Assembly (NCBI GenBank): GCA_001695595.3
Contig: MBPM02000017.1
Coordinates: 868,001 to 932,000, forward strand
Reading direction: 5' to 3'
Length of the DNA: 64,000 nt
DNA from: Plasmopara viticola
Taxonomy: Eukaryota > Oomycota > Peronosporomycetes > Peronosporales > Peronosporaceae
This document shows positions 1 to 11,244 of this stretch, piece by piece (the stretch's first letter is position 1; each line of letters opens with the position of its first letter). A program made the position numbers and the translations under genes. The notes under the pieces are model-generated. The model saw only the letters and a program-made list of their open reading frames with translations, was not told the origin of the DNA and did no database searches.

Positions 1-3000
1 ACGAAGTCATTCACGCGCGCCTGGGGCACGTCTCCGATACCAAGCTAAAGCTAGTTGCTAGCGCGTGCGATGGTATCCCCCCTATGGCTTTGTCTCAATC
101 GGATGGTGGTGTCTGCGGTGGCTGTGCGCAAGGAAAAATGACCACAAGCTCGTACGCGCACCAATCGGGTAGCGAGATAAAGACAGGTCGCCCATTCGAG
201 ATTGTGCACACGGATGTGATGGGGCCAATAAAACCGAAGTCCAAGGGTGGTGCGGTATACATCGTGGTCTTCGTGGACGACTTCAGCCGAGAGTGTTCGT
301 CAACTTCATCAAGCAGAAGTCTCAAGTGTTCGATTGCTTCAAGGCATTCTGCACTCAGGTTAAGGTGCAACACGGCTGCAAGGTGATGTGTGTTCGTAGT
401 GACAACGGTGGTGAATATGTGAGCAAGCGCTTTGGCAAGTTCTGTGCGTCCAAAGGGATCATTCACCAGACGAGTGCGCCATACAGCCCCCAGCAAAATG
501 GGACCGCTGAGCGTATGAACCGGACACTAGCTGACATGGCCCGGTCGATGCTACACTACATGCGAGTGGACCGTGTGTGGTGGGCTGAAGCGTTTCGGAC
601 TGCAGCTTACATCGTCAACCGTATCCCGAATACTGCGCGACCGGATCAGAGCCCCCTCGAAGTATTAACCGGAAAGCGCCAGTCACTCGAAGACCTTCGT
701 GTATTTGGTGCTCGTGGCTACGTACATGTTGACAAGCCAAACGTAGGCAAACTTGATCCTCGAGCTCACCGTTGCCTCTTCCTTGGATACGCTGATGGTT
801 CGAAAGCGTATCGTGTGTGGGATTACGACGACGAGCGCATCGTGATTTCGCGATCGGTGCATCTGAATGAGCGACCACCAGACACGTTCCAAGCCGTCAG
901 TGATGACTCAAGTTGCTTTCCTTGGGTGGTTAGCATCAATGATCACGATTCCGTGAGTTATATTCCGCCACCGCGACCAGTGAATGAGAACGACCATGAT
1001 GCAACTGCGGATGTCGACGATGCCGCCGACGTTGAAATGGAAGAAGTGCCCCCTACCGATGCTCAAATCTCACCCGTTCCTACTGATGCTTTGGACAGGG
1101 GGAGTAACAGCCAGATGCAAGTTGTCCAGCGCATCAGTCCTTCCACTGCTACCGAAGATCAGCAGATGCAGCTCGCCCAGCGTCCTGATTGCGATATCGT
1201 CCCGCACTCACAACATCTAAGTCGGTCGATCGATCGCCCCGCCATCGTCCAGCATCTCAACCCGAGCCTTGACCTCGTCCGTGCTGCCGGATGTGATCCG
1301 TGCGCACCGTCAGCAATAATCCCTCATGGTGAAGGTGTTGGCGTCGGCTTCGATGCATCAGAGAATCGCATAGTGTTCAGTGGTGGTTCCATTCGCCCTC
1401 GATCGATCACGTATGAACAACCGCGTCTACTGACTGATGGAGATATGCCTTTGCATCTTGATGGCGCTGAAAATGACGATGAGCCAGAACCAGAAAGCAA
1501 GCGACCACGCCTGGATGAGTACGAAATTGCGTTGGCGGTGTCTGAGCTGCCTACATCATACGCTGAAGCAATGGCGGCCCCTGACGCTCCACAATGGAAG
1601 GAAGCTATACGTGCTGAGATTCGGTCGCATGTGCGGAGCCACACGTGGGACATGGTGCGACGACCTCAAGGAAACAAGGTGATCGGATGCAAATGGGTAT
1701 TCGCGAAGAAGTACGACGAGAATGGAGCGGTTAAGCGATACAAGGCACGTCTAGTCGCTCGAGGTTTCCTCCAGACTCGCGGCATAGACTATACCCACAC
1801 ATACTCACCAGTGGCAAGCATGAACACGATCCGGGTCTTTCTCGCATTGTGCTGCTCTCGACGCCTCATGATTCGCCAGTTTGACATTGAGACCGCATTT
1901 CTAAATGGAAAGCTTGACGAAACAGTGTTTATGAATCCCCCTGAAGGAGTGAATGTGGCGCCGGAATTGGTTTGCAGACTCCGCCGCAGCCTCTATGGAC
2001 TCAAGCAAGCTGCAGCTGTGTGGCACCGTACCATCCGCGACGTGTTCAAGCGTCTCGGTTTCAAACAGTGTCGAGCTGATCCTTGTCTCTTCGTTCGACG
2101 AGATGACAGTGACCCAGCGGCCGCGGTTTTTGTGGTGCTCTACGTAGACGATCTACTTGTTGGCTGCAAAACAGAGGAACAAGCGCGATCCGTGTGTACT
2201 GGTCTCGCGTCGCACTTCACGGTCAAATCTCTCGGTGATGCTCGTTTCGTTCTCGGGATGGAAGTACTTCACGATCGGAAACGTGGTGAAATGGTGGTGA
2301 AGCAATCTCAGTTTATAACCAAGTTGCTCGAGCGTTTTGGTCAAGTATCTGCTCATGGTGTCCGCAACCCAATGGTAATTGGTCAAGATCTCAGCCCATC
2401 CGACAAGCACGGTGTATGCACAGACAAAAATAAGTACCGCGAACTAATCGGATCAATGCTGTACGTTGCCAATGCCACACGTCCCGACATTGGCTACGTG
2501 CTGTCGATACTCTCTCAGTACCTCGATACGCCGCGTGAGATGCATTGGAATGCTGCGCTACGTGTACTTCGCTACCTCAAGGCCACTCTTTCGATCGGCA
2601 TCCACTACACGGCAAAGGGCAAGAATATCGTGACATACTGCGACGCGAACTGGGGTGGTGATAAGGAGACGCGACGCTCGACGTCTGGTGTGATGGTGAA
2701 GATGGCTGACGGTCCGGTCATCTACAAGAGCAAGCGTCAAGCGACCGTCGCATTATCAACTGCTGAAGCCGAGTACATGGCTCTCGCACTTACCGCTCAA
2801 GAAGTACTGTGGCTGCGTTTCCTCCTCACAGAGATGGGTGTAAACGTGTCGAGTGCGTCGACGATCTACATGGACAACCAGTCGGCGATTAGTATGGCAA
2901 CTAACCACGGATACACCCCACGCGCCAAGCACATCGACCTCCGAGCTCACTTCGTCCGTGACTACGTCGAGAAGGGCACCATCAAGGTGGAGTACGTACC

Positions 3001-3121
3001 ATCGGAGTCTCAGCTAGCGGATATGTTAACGAAGGCCATTCCGACGCCGCGCTTTGTGGAGCTTCGTGACGCATGCGGACTTGTGGACTGTCAAGTTGAG
3101 GGGGAGTGTAACGGCCTCTAA
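1..3121 (+). pseudogene. Copia gag-pol copy 1, 5' end outside window, one frameshift
   Basis: The window opens inside the GAG-pre-integrase domain, at about residue 411 of the 1449-residue intact copy at 24223-28572. The HxRLGH and CxxC zinc-binding motifs are followed by the integrase core (HTDVMGP, SDNGGEY, and a Glu 35 residues later), the acidic linker, reverse transcriptase with YVDD near 2142-2153, and RNase H with a CDANWGG motif and a TAEAEY motif. The frame is broken once, near 291, where one A is missing compared with sister copies. From about 293 the frame is open to the stop at 3119-3121. The last four codons and the stop lie in the 3' LTR. Either a recent pseudogene or an active copy carrying a one-base assembly error. 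Confidence 0.93.
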
Positions 3122-3286
3122 TTGGGTGTCCCACAGTATGTGCCAACTTGACATATAAGAGAAATAGTCACATTCTAGAATATCGAGACAGAAGAACACG
3201 TGGCTACAAGTGAGTAAGAGCCTATAGTTTGCTTTATTCCTATGAATTTACTTTCCATTTTGCACTGCGACAATCACATTGTTATA
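3107..3286 (+). repeat. Copia LTR (3' LTR of copy 1), 180 bp
   Basis: Begins TGTAAC directly after the polypurine tract GAGGGGGAG and ends GTTATA. This is the one place where an LTR end abuts non-element DNA: other copies continue with the PBS after GTTATA, whereas here the sequence diverges into AT-rich DNA. That fixes the right LTR boundary directly. The left boundary is inferred from the polypurine tract and the imperfect 6-bp terminal inverted repeat (TGTAAC/GTTATA). Confidence 0.92.
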
Positions 3287-4875
3287 AACGGTTCGAGGCT
3301 CAAATCGCAAACTTGTTCTTCGTAGGACGAGATATAAGGTGAGGATAGATAGGCTATCATTCTCGGCTCAAACATAACTTTGAGCAACATGATTTAAGAA
3401 TGCAATGCGAGCTTATTCAATAAGATGTGAATTATTTTGCCTTCAACTTTGTATAAGAAGTTCAACGCACATGACAATGGCAGAGTCGGAGCAATAGTTG
3501 CGCAGGCTGTCAAAGACACAAACACGCGTATCTTCGGACTTCTCTTGAAGGACCTACTGCTACAACAGTTGGTCGACGGCATGATTGTTCAAGTATGTTA
3601 ATGAAATATGCAAAATTTTCTGCATGGGCGATGATCCTGTAATTTGTGAGTTGAAGAAAGTTCAGAAAATTCAGTAACTCCTTTTGCGATGCGTAAAATA
3701 TCGCACCGAGATGTTTTTCTTACGAAATTAACCCCGAAAAAAAAAACTCTATCTCGCCGATCGAGATACAGTATTTGTCGACATATACCGAAAGCGATGC
3801 TATGTACTTTACAACTAACACTTTTTAAACAGATGTGTGATCTAGTCGTCGAGCTTAAGCTTTCATAAGAAATTTACCGGCTGATAAGAATCGTTTCTTT
3901 TGCGCTACCCTTTTGTACGAAATTAATGACGGCTTGAGTTATGTCGACAACTATTTTGAAATTTCCAATCACGAAGGATGTTCTTCGATGCAATAAGACG
4001 ACAAGTTTTGGCTAACTTTTGACGAGAAACCACGAAGTGGAAAGTTAAAAATGTGCGGTGCTAGACTCCACCAACAAAACAAACAAACACATGGCGCTGA
4101 TCACGAACGATAAGGCCTTCTCCTTACAAATCGTCATAGGTTTTCTTAACAAACGACGACGACCATCCGCGTTGCGCTCGTGAACGCCGCTTCAGCACCC
4201 CTGTGGTTCGCTTTGTCTAGGTCGTAGAATATCTCTAAAACGGTTGATTGATAAGCTCGGAGCTGAGCCCGCCTCTATAATCACTGCGCGACCCGCTTGA
4301 CAACGAGCTAATTATCCACATAAAAGTACAATGTTCAATCCCGTAGCTTTTATTGACGGTGCACAAATCTTTCGCCAATGTAGAATGTAGAAACTGTGCT
4401 ACTAACGCTCTTTCTTTAATTGTGCGGAGCCTGCCGTATTGAAAAGAAGGAAATATACAAAATACTACAAGAAAACGCTGCCCATCATCCATTTGCTGCG
4501 AAAAAAAACAGAGAATGGATCACAATCGATCGGCTTGGAGTCAAATTTATCGCCAAGTCGTTTGATCGACGGGATCGAATCCTGAGACCGTCGTGCGGAT
4601 TAGCGTAATCAAGAGGCGACTTTATGCGTGTTGAGGACCAACTCAGCATGATGCAAACAATTGCGAGCGCGCGGAGGCAAGTAAAAGAAGAAATCCATAT
4701 ACAATGCGTCAATTACAGTAAAACATTCCGAAGCCGGGCGCCCGAATTTGGAAGTTCTGTTTTTAAATAATTTTGGCGTCACAGATTAAGGTGAATGGGC
4801 CATAGATGCGCGGTAATGCTACTTACAGAGAAGGGGTTATTAATAATGTAGCCGGGTGTGGACGCGACGTCCCCC
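3287..4875. other. Only non-element DNA in the window, AT-rich, no gene recognised
   Basis: These 1.59 kb share no visible sequence with the Copia family and are clearly more AT-rich. I recognise no gene. Visible items: a 10-A run (3737-3746); a hairpin at 3750-3768 with 7-bp arms TATCTCG/CGAGATA; and a 56-codon stretch open from 3431 to a TAA at 3599-3601 whose translation looks protein-like (a Leu-rich run followed by QQLVDG) but which I cannot assign. It may be an exon remnant or chance. The left edge is the end of an intact LTR. The right edge, near 4876, is a blunt join into the middle of a gag gene, so the island is bounded by an insertion on one side and a rearrangement on the other. 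Confidence 0.7.
3750..3768. repeat. Short hairpin in the unique island
   Basis: Perfect 7-bp inverted repeat TATCTCG / CGAGATA with a 5-nt loop, just after a 10-A run. No function is assigned; it is not followed by a T-run and nothing upstream looks like a transcription unit. Confidence 0.4.
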
Positions 4876-6926
4876 GACGAAATGCCAAGAGACACGGACG
4901 CAAAGGGCATAATGGTGGTGACAAGAAGGAGTTCAAGGGCCGATGCTATGAATGCCACGAAGCTGGCCACAAGAAACAAGATTGCCCGAGGCTGAAGGGC
5001 AATGCCGGTGGTTCGGAGTTCGCGTTCTCCGCTATGACCGCTGGTGGTGAGCGATCGTCCACCTGGCTCCTTGATAGTGGAGCCAGCTCGCATATGACTA
5101 CGGATCGGAATGATTTTTCGGAATACCGCCCGCTTACAGAACCAATCGAGATCATGGTGGCAAATGGCCAGCGAGTTGCCGCCATAGGTATGGGTACCGT
5201 GCGAATTAACTTTACCGGAGGCGTGCGGGTGAAGTTGACGGATGTTCTCCACGTTCAGAAATTGGACCGAAAGCTACTGTCGGTTCCTGCACTCATGTCC
5301 AAGAATCTCGCTGTGCAGTTCGACAAGACCGGTGCCTCCATCTCGCTGAATGGCCGTGTTATTGTTCGAGTCCCTCGGATTGGGAAACTGCACGCGTGTG
5401 AACTAAAAAACAGAACGGAAGGCAACGCGTATACGGCATTTGATGGTGAGTCAAGTGATAAAGCCTACGAAGTCATTCACGCGCGCCTGGGGCACGTCTC
5501 CGATACCAAGCTAAAGTTAATTGCTCGCGCGTGCGATGGTGTCCCCCCTATGGCTTTGTTTCAATCGGATGGTGGTGTTTGCAGTGGCTGTGCGCAAGGA
5601 AAAATGACCACGAGCTCGTACGCGCACCAATCGGGTAGCGAGATAAAGACAGGTCGCCCATTCGAGATTGTGCACACGGATGTGATGGGGCCAATAAAAC
5701 CGAAGTCCAAGGGTGGTGCGGTATACATCGTGGTCTTCGTGGACGACTTCAGCCGAGTAGTGTTCGTCAACTTCATCAAGCAGAAGTCTCAAGTGTTCGA
5801 TTGCTTCAAGGCATTCTGCACTCAGGTTAAGGTGCAACACGGCTGCAAGGTGATGTGTGTTCGTAGTGACAACGGTGGTGAATATGTGAGCAAGCGCTTC
5901 GGCAAGTTCTGTGCGTCCAAAGGGATCATTCACCAGACGAGTGCGCCATACAGCCCCCAGCAAAATGGGACCGCTGAGCGTATGAACCGGACACTAGCTG
6001 ACATGGCCCGATCGATGCTACACTACATGCGAGTGGACCGTGTGTGGTGGGCTGAAGCGTTTCGGACTGCAGCTTACATCGTCAACCGTATCCCGAATAC
6101 TGCGCGACCGGATCAGAGCCCCCTCGAAGTATTAACCGGAAAGCGCCAGTCACTCGAAGACCTTCGTGTATTTGGTGCTCGTGGCTACGTACATGTTGAC
6201 AAGCCAAACGTAGGCAAACTTGATCCTCGAGCTCACCGTTGCCTCTTCCTTGGATACGCTGATGGTTCGAAAGCGTATCGTGTGTGGAATTACGACGACG
6301 AGCGCATCGTGATCTCGCGATCGGTGCATCTGAATGAGCGACCACCAGACACGTTCCATGCCGTCAGTGATGACTCAAGTTGCTTTCCTTGGGTGGTTAG
6401 CATCAATGATCACGATTCCGTGAGTTATATTCCGCCACCGCGACCAGTGAATGAGAACGACCATGATGCAACTGCGGATGTCGACGATGCCGCCGACGTT
6501 GAAATGGAAGAAGTGCCCCCTACCGATGCTCAAATCTCACCCGTTCCTACTGATGCTTTGGACAGGGGGAGTAACAGCCAGATGCAAGTTGTCCAGCCCA
6601 TCAGTCCTGCTACTGCTACCGAAGATCAGCAGATGCAGCTCGCCCAGCGTCCTGATTGCGATATCGTCCCGCACTCACAACATCCAAGTCGATCGATCTA
6701 CATGGACAACCAGTCGGCGATTAGTATGGCAACTAACCACGGATACACCCCACGCGCCAAGCACATCGACCTCCGAGCTCACTTCGTCCGTGACTACGTC
6801 GAGAAGGGCACTATCAAGGTGGAGTACGTACCATCGGAGTCTCAGCTAGCGGATATGTTAACGAAGGCCATTCCGACGCCGCGCTTTGTGGAGCTTCGTG
6901 ACACATACTGTGGGACACCCAATTAG
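4806..6926 (+). pseudogene. Chimeric Copia copy 2: Gag zinc knuckle, protease, integrase and RNase H C-terminus, no reverse transcriptase
   Basis: One uninterrupted 706-codon frame. About 23 codons come from the unique DNA. Copia sequence then starts at 4876 (equivalent to residue ~214): CCHC zinc knuckle (CYECHEAGHKKQDC), protease LLDSGASSHM, GAG-pre-integrase and the complete integrase D,D35E core. At 6694-6698 the acidic linker is joined in frame to the RNase H motif YMDNQSA through a 5-bp CGATC shared by both sides. This removes about 1.63 kb (545 codons), including all of RT and the first RNase H acidic residues. The frame ends in an inverted LTR at 6926. It cannot encode RT. Belongs to a sequence subfamily with LFQSDGGVCSGC and SLNGRVIV, unlike most copies here. 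Confidence 0.88.
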
Positions 6927-6937
6927 AGGCCGTTACA
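6903..6937 (-). repeat. Partial Copia LTR (first 35 bp), minus strand
   Basis: Reverse complement of the LTR start: GTTACA at 6932-6937 is the TGTAAC terminus of the minus-strand copy. The rest of the LTR is missing, cut at the inverted junction with copy 2, which shares TGAC at 6899-6902. Confidence 0.88.
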
Positions 6938-9900
6938 CTCCCCCTCAACTTGACAGTCCACAAGTCCGCATGCGTCACGAAGCTCCACAAAGCGCGGCGT
7001 CGGAATGGCCTTCGTTAACATATCCGCTAGCTGAGACTCCGATGGTACGTACTCCACCTTGATAGTGCCCTTCTCGACGTAGTCACGGACGAAGTGAGCT
7101 CGGAGGTCGATGTGCTTGGCGCGTGGGGTGTATCCGTGGTTAGTTGCCATACTAATCGCCGACTGGTTGTCCATGTAGATCGTCGACGCACTCGACACGT
7201 TTACACCCATCTCTGTGAGGAGGAAACGCAGCCACAGTACTTCTTGAGCGGTAAGTGCGAGAGCCATGTACTCGGCTTCAGCAGTTGATAATGCGACGGT
7301 CGCTTGACGCCTGCACTTGTAGATGACCGGACCGTCAGCCATCTTCACCATCACACCAGACGTCGAGCGTCGCGTCTCCTTATCACCACCCCAGTTCGCG
7401 TCGCAGTATGTCACGATATTCTTGCCCTTTGCCGTGTAGTGGATGCCGATCGAAAGAGTGGCCTTGAGGTAGCGAAGTACACGTAGCGCAGCATTCCAAT
7501 GCATCTCACGCGGCGTATCGAGGTACTGAGAGAGTATCGACAGCACGTAGCCAATGTCGGGACGTGTGGCATTGGCAACGTACAGCATTGATCCGATTAG
7601 TTCGCGGTACTTATTTTTGTCTGTGCATACACCGTGCTTGTCGGATGGGCTGAGATCTTGACCAATTACCATTGGGTTGCGGACACCATGAGCAGATACT
7701 TGACCAAAACGCTCGAGCAACTTGGTTATAAACTGAGATTGCTTCACCACCATTTCACCACGTTTCCGATCGTGAAGTACTTCCATCCCGAGAACGAAAC
7801 GAGCATCACCGAGTGATTTGACCGTGAAGTGCGACGCGAGACCAGTACACACGGATCGCGCTTGTTCCTCTGTTTTGCAGCCAACAAGTAGATCGTCTAC
7901 GTAGAGCACCACTAAAACCGCGGCCGCTGGGTCACTGTCATCTCGTCGAACGAAGAGACAAGGATCAGCTCGACACTGTTTGAAACCTAGACGCTTGAAC
8001 ACGTCGCGGATGGTACGGTGCCACACAGCTGCAGCTTGCTTGAGTCCATAGAGGCTGCGGCGGAGTCTGCAAACCAATTCCGGCGCCACATTCACTCCTT
8101 CAGGGGATTCATAAACACTGTTTCGTCAAGCTTTCCATTTAGAAATGCGGTCTCAATGTCAAACTGGCGAATCATGAGGCGTCGAGAGCAGCACAATGCG
8201 AGGAAACCTCGAGCGACTAGACGTGCCTTGTATCGCTTAACCGCTCCATTCTCGTCGTACTTCTTCGCGAATACCCATTTGCATCCGATCACCTTGTTTC
8301 CTTGAGGTCGTCGCACCATGTCCCACGTGTGGCTCCGCACATGCGACCGAATCTCAGCACGAATAGCTTCCTTCCATTGTGGAGCGTCAGGGGCCGCCAT
8401 TGCTTCAGCGTATGATGTAGGCAGCTCAGACACCGCCAACGCAATTTCGTACTCATCCAGGCGTGGTCGCTTGCTTTCTGGTTCTGGCTCATCGTCATTT
8501 TCAGCGCCACCAAGATGCAAAGGCATATCTCCATCAGTCAGTAGACGCGGTTGTTCATACGTGATCGACCGAGGGCGAATGGAACCACCACTGAACACCA
8601 TGCGATTCTCTGATGCATGGACGCCGACGCCAACACCTTCACCATGAGGGATTATTGCTGACGGTGCGCACGGATCACATCCGGCAGCACGGACGAGGTC
8701 AAGGCTCGGGTTGAGATGCTGGACGATGGCGGGGCGATCGATCGATCGACTTGGATGTTGTGAGTGCGGGACGATATCGCAATCAGGACGCTGGGCGAGC
8801 TGCATCTGCTGATCTTCGGTAGCAGTAGCAGGACTGATGGCTGGACAACTTGCATCTGGCTGTTACTCCCCCTGTCCAAAGCATCAATAGGAACGGGTGA
8901 GATTTGAGCATCGGTAGGGGGCACTTCTTCCATTTCAACGTCGGCGGCATCGTCGACATCCGCAGTTGCATCATGGTCGTTCTCATTCACTGGTCGCGGT
9001 GGCGGAATATAACTCACGGAATCGTGATCATTGATGCTAACCACCCAAGGAAAGCAACTTGAGTCATCACTGACGGCATGGAACGTGTCTGGTGGTCGCT
9101 CATTCAGATGCACCGATCGCGAAATCACGATGCGCTCGTCGTCGTAATTCCACACACGATACGCTTTCGAACCATCAGCGTATCCAAGGAAGAGGCAACG
9201 GTGAGCTCGAGGATCAAGTTTGCCTACGTTTGGCTTGTCAACATGTACGTAGCCACGAGCACCAAATACACGAAGGTCTTCGAGTGACTGGCGCTTTCCG
9301 GTTAATACTTCGAGGGGGCTCTGATCCGGTCGCGCAGTATTCGGGATACGGTTGACGATGTAAGCTGCAGTCCGAAACGCTTCAGCCCACCACACACGGT
9401 CCACTCGCATGTAGTGTAGCATCGATCGGGCCATGTCAGCTAGTGTCCGGTTCATACGCTCAGCGGTCCCATTTTGCTGGGGGCTGTATGGCGCACTCGT
9501 CTGGTGAATGATCCCTTTGGACGCACAGAACTTGCCGAAGCGCTTGCTCACATATTCACCACCGTTGTCACTACGAACACACATCACCTTGCAGCCGTGT
9601 TGCACCTTAACCTGAGTGCAGAATGCCTTGAAGCAATCGAACACTTGAGACTTCTGCTTGATGAAGTTGACGAACACTACTCGGCTGAAGTCGTCCACGA
9701 AGACCACGATGTATACCGCACCACCCTTGGACTTCGGTTTTATTGGCCCCATCACATCCGTGTGCACAATCTCGAATGGGCGACCTGTCTTTATCTCGCT
9801 ACCCGATTGGTGCGCGTACGAGCTCGTGGTCATTTTTCCTTGCGCACAGCCACTGCAAACACCACCATCCGATTGAAACAAAGCCATAGGGGGGACACCA

Positions 9901-11060
9901 TCGCACGCGCGAGCAATTAACTTTAGCTTGGTATCGGAGACGTGCCCCAGGCGCGCGTGAATGACTTCGTAGGCTTTATCACTTGACTCACCATCAAATG
10001 CCGTATACGCGTTGCCTTCCGTTCTGTTTTTAGTTCACACGCGTGCAGTTTCCCAATCCGAGGGACTCGAACAATAACACGGCCATTCAGCGAGATGGAG
10101 GCACCGGTCTTGTCGAACTGCACAGCGAGATTCTTGGACATGAGTGCAGGAACCGACAGTAGCTTTCGGTCCAATTTCTGAACGTGGAGAACATCCGTCA
10201 ACTTCACCCGCACGCCTCCGGTAAAGTTAATTCGCACGGTACCCATACCTATGGCGGCAACTCGCTGGCCATTTGCCACCATGATCTCGATTGGTTCTGT
10301 AAGCGGGCGGTATTCCGAAAAATCATTCCGATCCGTAGTCATATGCGAGCTGGCTCCACTATCAAGGAGCCAGGTGGACGATCGCTCACCACCAGCGGTC
10401 ATAGCGGAGAACGCGAACTCCGAACCACCGGCATTGCCCTTCAGCCTCGGGCAATCTTGTTTCTTGTGGCCAGCTTCGTGGCATTCATAGCATCGGCCCT
10501 TGAACTCCTTCTTGTCACCACCATTATGCCCTTTGCGTCCGTGTCTCTTGGCATTTCGTCCACGTCGGCCTCCACGCCCATTCTGGAACCTTCCACCATT
10601 ATCACTCACCGTCGCCTTGAATGCTTGCTCCTTCACCTCGCGTTTCTGAATCATCTCATATTCGCGTCGGAGCATCTCTTTCGCATCCAGAAGTGTCACA
10701 CGGTCGCGCACTTCGATGAGCCGCACCATCGCGTCGTACTCACTTGGCACACTACCAAGGAGGATCACCAGCTTCTCCTCTTCAGGCAGAGCGTCACCAA
10801 CCGCAGCCAACTTCGCACACAATTCATCGAACTGCACCAGATGCTCCATGAGACTCCCACCACTGGCCATCGCGAACTCGTGGAGTTGCTTGCGCAGCTG
10901 CACACGGTTGTGCAGACTCTGCTTCATGAAAAATGCACGCAGAATTTGCCATGCTTCCCATGCAGAATTGGCTTCCCTCACCATCATCTGGTACGTTGGA
11001 CTCAACAGCTTCGACACCACAGCCAGCGCCTTCACATCGGCGGCTTTCCATTGGGCTCAT
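6923..11060 (-). pseudogene. Copia gag-pol copy 3, near full length, multiple breaks
   Basis: Minus-strand copy with all domains from Gag to RNase H. Breaks compared with the intact copy: a 137-bp deletion next to the PBS between two GCCCAAT repeats, which puts the start ATG (CAT at 11058-11060) out of frame; a missing A near 10027 in an A run; a missing G near 8840; a 72-bp in-frame deletion at 8200-8202 removing 24 RT residues between RGFL and ALCC; and a five-to-four base shortening of a homopolymer near 8105. The deleted RT stretch precedes the conserved FDIETAFLNG motif, so RT would probably be inactive even without the frameshifts. The 72-bp deletion is shared with the copy at 47106-51380. 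Confidence 0.9.
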
Positions 11061-11064
11061 AACC
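11053..11064 (-). promoter_or_regulatory. tRNA primer-binding site, minus-strand copy 3
   Basis: GGTTATGAGCCC on the minus strand, immediately inside the LTR. It is intact, but the gag sequence directly after it is deleted (137 bp), so the PBS is fused to a position 46 codons into gag. Confidence 0.8.
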
Positions 11065-11244
11065 TATAACAATGTGATTGTCGCAGTGCAAAATGGAAAG
11101 TAAATTCATAGGAATATAGCAAACCATAGGCTCTAACTCACTTGTAGCCACGTGTTCTTCTGTCTCGATATTCTAGAATGTGACTATTTCTCTTATATGT
11201 CAAGTTGACACATACTGTGGGACACCCAATTAGAGGCCGTTACA
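11065..11244 (-). repeat. Copia LTR shared by copies 3 and 4, 180 bp, minus strand
   Basis: Serves as 5' LTR of copy 3 and 3' LTR of copy 4, so the two minus-strand copies are in tandem with one LTR between them. It carries more substitutions than the other full LTRs (for example in the stretch corresponding to GTGCCAACTT and in the segment before the Inr-like site), which suggests an older LTR. Confidence 0.9.

Noticed and set aside
3107..3306. Target-site duplication beside the LTR at 3286
   Set aside because: The flanking five bases are AACGG, but the matching left end of copy 1 is outside the window, so nothing can be compared.
3431..3601. 56-codon open stretch in the unique island as a real gene
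   Set aside because: No ATG near its start, short enough to arise by chance, and no family recognised. Noted in the island entry only.
4560..4620. tRNA-like segment (GATCGAATCC resembling a T-loop/B box)
   Set aside because: No matching acceptor stem, D-arm or anticodon arm could be drawn around it; it is an isolated B-box-like string.
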